DNA of 64,000 bases. Source: Thalassotalea loyana (GTDB lineage Bacteria > Pseudomonadota > Gammaproteobacteria > Enterobacterales > Alteromonadaceae). The stretch lies in the NCBI RefSeq assembly GCF_030161435.1, contig NZ_BSSV01000007.1:215072-279071 (forward strand), given 5' to 3'. The notes under the pieces are model-generated. The model worked only from the letters and a program-made list of their open reading frames with translations, was not told the origin of the DNA and ran no database searches. A program made the translations under genes and the position numbers. This document shows, in pieces, positions 61,532 through 64,000 of this stretch (position 1 is the stretch's first letter; every line of letters begins with the position of its first letter).

Positions 61532-61697
61532 TCACCCCCACAGTGGCATCGTCACAGGGCTTATTACTGGCTCTCGCAACGTTAAATTTCTGGTTTTCAA
61601 TTCGATTTACCGCGCCACAAAAAGGGCAGGTAATTTCATTTGATTCAGCAGAAAACGGTAATTCATTTTGACATTTACTACATTGCTTAAATTCCAT
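61491..61697 (-). CDS. Zinc-ribbon protein (or frameshifted 5' part)
   Basis: This 68-residue frame starts with FKQCSKCQNELPFSAESNEITCPFCGAVN: Cys6, Cys9, Cys24 and Cys27 make a zinc ribbon. Its C-terminal part (ATVGVIAASIASDSGSDC) is hydrophobic then ends abruptly. AAGGAG lies eight bases before the ATG, so it is well translated. It overlaps the next gene by 41 bp in a different frame; see the companion entry. Confidence 0.65.
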   Translation of the reverse strand: MEFKQCSKCQNELPFSAESNEITCPFCGAVNRIENQKFNVARASNKPCDDATVGVIAASIASDSGSDC

Positions 61698-61770
61698 TGC
61701 AATCACTCCTTTTGGATATAAAACTAATAATTGACTGATTTTGAGTTAGTCATTTATTGGTTATTCAGAC

Positions 61771-62031
61771 TTATTGGCTTGTATTATGTATTGATTCGTT
61801 ATTTAGCGAGGAATGGTGAATTAGCCAGTACAAGCCTACAATCAATACGCCGCCCAACAATACAGTTAACATCCAAAAAAATGGACCAACAAATTTTAAC
61901 GAGTTGGGATTGGAGGACTTTAGGTTTGTTGCGTCATTCATAACGGCTACGCCGAAGGCAATATGAATAAAGGCTGTAACTGTAGCCACAACAATTGACC
62001 AATACATTATGGTCTCGGTACTAAACATCAT
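61771..62031 (-). CDS. Uncharacterised small membrane protein
   Basis: This 86-residue protein has two hydrophobic helices (IMYWSIVVATVTAFIHIAFGVAV and FVGPFFWMLTVLLGGVLIVGLYWLIHH) separated by a polar loop. AAGGATGA lies about eight bases before the ATG at 62031. It lies 74 bp upstream of the zinc-ribbon gene on the same strand. No family recognised. Confidence 0.6.
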   Translation of the reverse strand: MMFSTETIMYWSIVVATVTAFIHIAFGVAVMNDATNLKSSNPNSLKFVGPFFWMLTVLLGGVLIVGLYWLIHHSSLNNESIHNTSQ

Positions 62032-62272
62032 GATGTCATCCTTGATTATTTTTGTTGATGCAATAATTCCACTGCACAAAACATTAGTTATTAACTAAGC
62101 GACATTGTTTTTATCAAACTTCGCAACCTTATGCTAGTACTTGAAAAATTATTGTGAGCAATAATTTCGTTGCATTAAACAAGCGACTTTCGTGAGTAAC
62201 TGAACATGAACACAATCAAGGTAGGCAATAAACAATACCAATGATGCGTATGATTAATATAAACGTAACGTT

Positions 62273-63268
62273 TCATTGAGCATGTTCGTTTTTGAACGAC
62301 GAACGCCATTTATTGGGCGATGTATCATAACGTTTATTAAAGTGCTTTCTAAAGATCTGCTCTGAGCTGAACCCTGCGTTGTGTGCAACCTGTGAAATTG
62401 AAAGGTTGGTTGATTCCAGTAATTCTTGGCTGTATTTTAATCGTGCATTTATTAGCCAAGTTGTAAAGCTAATACCGTTTGTGGCTTTAAAGCTGCGACT
62501 AAAATTACGCACGCTCATCATACAATAGTCCGCGGCTGACGCTAAAGTGTAGGGAGCAGCTATGTTGTTTAATACGTTATCTAGAAGTTTGGCTATTCTT
62601 TCATCTTGCGGCCGGGAAAGAGTAGGGCTTTCAATATACTGATTTTGCCCACCACTTCGCTCAGGCGAAGAAACCATGACACGTGCAATTTTATTGGCCG
62701 TTTTTACGCCGTAATAATGTTTAACAATATGTAAACAACAGTCAATCGCTGCTGCACTGCCAGCTGATGTTGTCACATTATCGTCTTCAACAAACAACAA
62801 GTTTATGTCGCAATCTATTGCTGGAAACTTGGCTTGGAAATCATCACCATACTTCCAATGTGTTGTTGCCCGTTTGTGGTTAAGCAATCCCGCATAACCC
62901 AGTGCGTACGCACCCAAGCAAAGCCCAACAATACGTTTATTGTTGTCATGGGCAAATTTTAAAGCATCTAATAACGGCTTATTTGGCGTTTGGTTTGGGA
63001 GCCAACTAGGAATAATCACAATATCCGCGGATCGTATTGCTGAAATATCGCTTTCAATGTCTATAGAAATACCGCTTGCTGTGATGATTTTTCCTGTTGC
63101 TTCGCCGCATACTTTTATTTTAAAAAGAGCGTGTTCACTTGGCGCTGCATCTTTAAAAATAGCAATGGGAACAGATAAATGAAATAAGCTAATGCCTTCA
63201 AACGCGACTATCGCTACATTAATCATAGTGTTTGGCCGAATAGTATTGTTATATGCCATTATAGCCAT
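62273..63268 (-). CDS. GlxA-type AraC regulator with DJ-1/PfpI (class I amidotransferase-like) domain
   Basis: This 331-residue regulator has an N-terminal DJ-1/PfpI-like domain (about 15-190) with the nucleophile-elbow GLCLGAYALGYAGLLNHKRATTHW and a C-terminal AraC domain (about 230-325) with LASAADYCMMSVRNFSRSFKATNGISFTTWLINARLKYSQELL and ISQVAHNAGFSSEQIFRKHFNKRYDTSPNKWR. GlxA-like proteins control amino-acid or stress genes. The N terminus is uncertain; ATGs at 63268, 63259 and 63226 are all in frame with no clear ribosome site. It is divergent from the HD protein gene. Confidence 0.88.
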   Translation of the reverse strand: MAIMAYNNTIRPNTMINVAIVAFEGISLFHLSVPIAIFKDAAPSEHALFKIKVCGEATGKIITASGISIDIESDISAIRSADIVIIPSWLPNQTPNKPLLDALKFAHDNNKRIVGLCLGAYALGYAGLLNHKRATTHWKYGDDFQAKFPAIDCDINLLFVEDDNVTTSAGSAAAIDCCLHIVKHYYGVKTANKIARVMVSSPERSGGQNQYIESPTLSRPQDERIAKLLDNVLNNIAAPYTLASAADYCMMSVRNFSRSFKATNGISFTTWLINARLKYSQELLESTNLSISQVAHNAGFSSEQIFRKHFNKRYDTSPNKWRSSFKNEHAQ

Positions 63269-63328
63269 ATTCAGCGATAAATAACTGACTAAAATGTACC
63301 TTGCAATGATTAATTAGAGGTTGAATTT

Positions 63329-63889
63329 ATGGAAGTGGTGTTGAGTTATCCGTTAGTTGAAGAGGTTTTAGCAAGCTACCGTGATGTGATAAAAACTGAT
63401 TTTGATGGTTACAGAAACCATGTGACACGCATGCTTAATTTTTGTCATTTTTTAAAGCCAGACATGAGCGACGAGCAAAGTCAAAAGGTTCAAATTGCAG
63501 CTGCTTTTCATGATATTGCTTTATGGACCCATGACCGAGTGGATTATCTCATACCTTCCTATCAAGAATGTCATCAGTGGTTGGACAAACAAGGTTTATC
63601 AGATTGGAAAGATGAAGTGCAGGTTATCATTGATATGCATCATTTGATGTTTGAATACAAAGGTCCATATGAGGAGCTAGCTGAGATTTTCAGAAGGGCA
63701 GATTTAGTGGACTTCTCATTAGGCTTGGTGAGCAATGGTGTTGCAAGAGACTTTATAAAAGCAGTTAAAAAAGCAATGCCAAATGCTGGTTTTCACAAAA
63801 CATTAATGCGCTTTACTTTTATCCAATTGGGGCGTAACCCATTGAAACCAGCACCAATGATGCGTATCAAAAATATTTATAAAGAGTAG
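63329..63889 (+). CDS. HD domain phosphohydrolase-like protein
   Basis: This 186-residue protein has an HD metal site: NHVTRM (His31), AAAFHDIALW (His61, Asp62) and a later Asp in RRADLVDFSLG. HD proteins of this size often hydrolyse phosphate esters or nucleotides; the substrate is unknown. The start ATG is at 63329 with a weak AGAGG site. It is divergent from the GlxA-type regulator with a 60-bp gap, so it may be its target. Confidence 0.85.
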   Translation: MEVVLSYPLVEEVLASYRDVIKTDFDGYRNHVTRMLNFCHFLKPDMSDEQSQKVQIAAAFHDIALWTHDRVDYLIPSYQECHQWLDKQGLSDWKDEVQVIIDMHHLMFEYKGPYEELAEIFRRADLVDFSLGLVSNGVARDFIKAVKKAMPNAGFHKTLMRFTFIQLGRNPLKPAPMMRIKNIYKE

Positions 63890-64000
63890 AAGATGCTCGC
63901 ACCGCAATTTAGATACAATAAATCTATTTTGTCCGTTTTTTTAAATGATTTAAATGTTTAGATATTGAGAAGTATTGGTGGACGCTTTTTTTGAGACAGG

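Noticed and set aside
1..64000. CRISPR array, tRNA/rRNA gene, insertion sequence or prophage
   Set aside because: Read for spaced direct repeats, tRNA-like cloverleafs, transposase or integrase motifs and found none convincing.

Overview
The window is chromosomal DNA from a marine gammaproteobacterium, most likely in the Alteromonadales (Colwelliaceae, Thalassotalea or a Pseudoalteromonas-like relative). Supporting signs are the AT-rich composition, four large TonB-dependent receptors, an ExoP-type GH3 glucosidase beside tryptophan-halogenase/SapC genes, a gloB-yafS-like arrangement, an AcuR/AcuI-type pair and the small DUF6435, DUF1289 and YdcH-type proteins. I saw no rRNA, tRNA, CRISPR, insertion sequence or phage gene. 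The genus is an inference from gene content.

Region 1 (1-13570) is a glucan-utilisation locus: the end of a FucP-type sugar transporter, a GH3 exo-beta-glucosidase lipoprotein and a 993-residue TonB-dependent receptor. Behind the receptor lie five same-strand genes: two flavin-dependent halogenase-like proteins, SapC, a cupin_8/JmjC-like oxygenase and a DUF6445 protein with an HxD...H arrangement. Three LacI-type palindromes lie in the gap between the receptor and a divergent NagX/DUF5009 acyltransferase gene. What the halogenase/oxygenase module does is not known; it is the best candidate here for an undescribed system.

Region 2 (13529-29233) is mainly housekeeping and stress: DUF1289, a PQQ-repeat miniprotein, a LysE exporter, an M28 peptidase, a CPBP protease, a duplicated SnoaL-like protein with an AraC regulator, cytochrome b561 with cytochrome c', a 2OG-Fe(II) oxygenase, an SDR and an enoyl-CoA hydratase. 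A textbook SoxR unit follows (soxR, perfect sox box, 19-bp promoter spacer, VOC protein and FMN reductase). A lysine riboswitch then precedes lysC, and asnB converges on it.

Region 3 (29556-40421) holds a pyroglutamyl-peptidase homologue with Ser in place of the catalytic Cys, a TPR lipoprotein, mltD, gloB, a methyltransferase, a MerC-family gene under a Zur-like palindrome, a second TonB receptor, a Nif3-like protein and an ElyC-like protein.

Region 4 (40534-51637) is an iron-acquisition island: a PchR-like AraC regulator and a divergent TonB receptor share a Fur box, followed by PepSY, DUF2271, DUF4198 and another TonB receptor, then an unrecognised periplasmic protein and a DUF3649-PepSY-DUF3325 operon.

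Region 5 (51795-64000) is a mix: a duplicated histidine-rich secreted protein, an acuR/acuI-type pair sharing an identical 17-bp operator, a degenerate metallo-beta-lactamase-fold protein divergent from a marR-S41 peptidase operon with twin boxes, and many small genes, including a possibly frameshifted zinc-ribbon pair, a GlxA-type regulator and an HD-domain protein.
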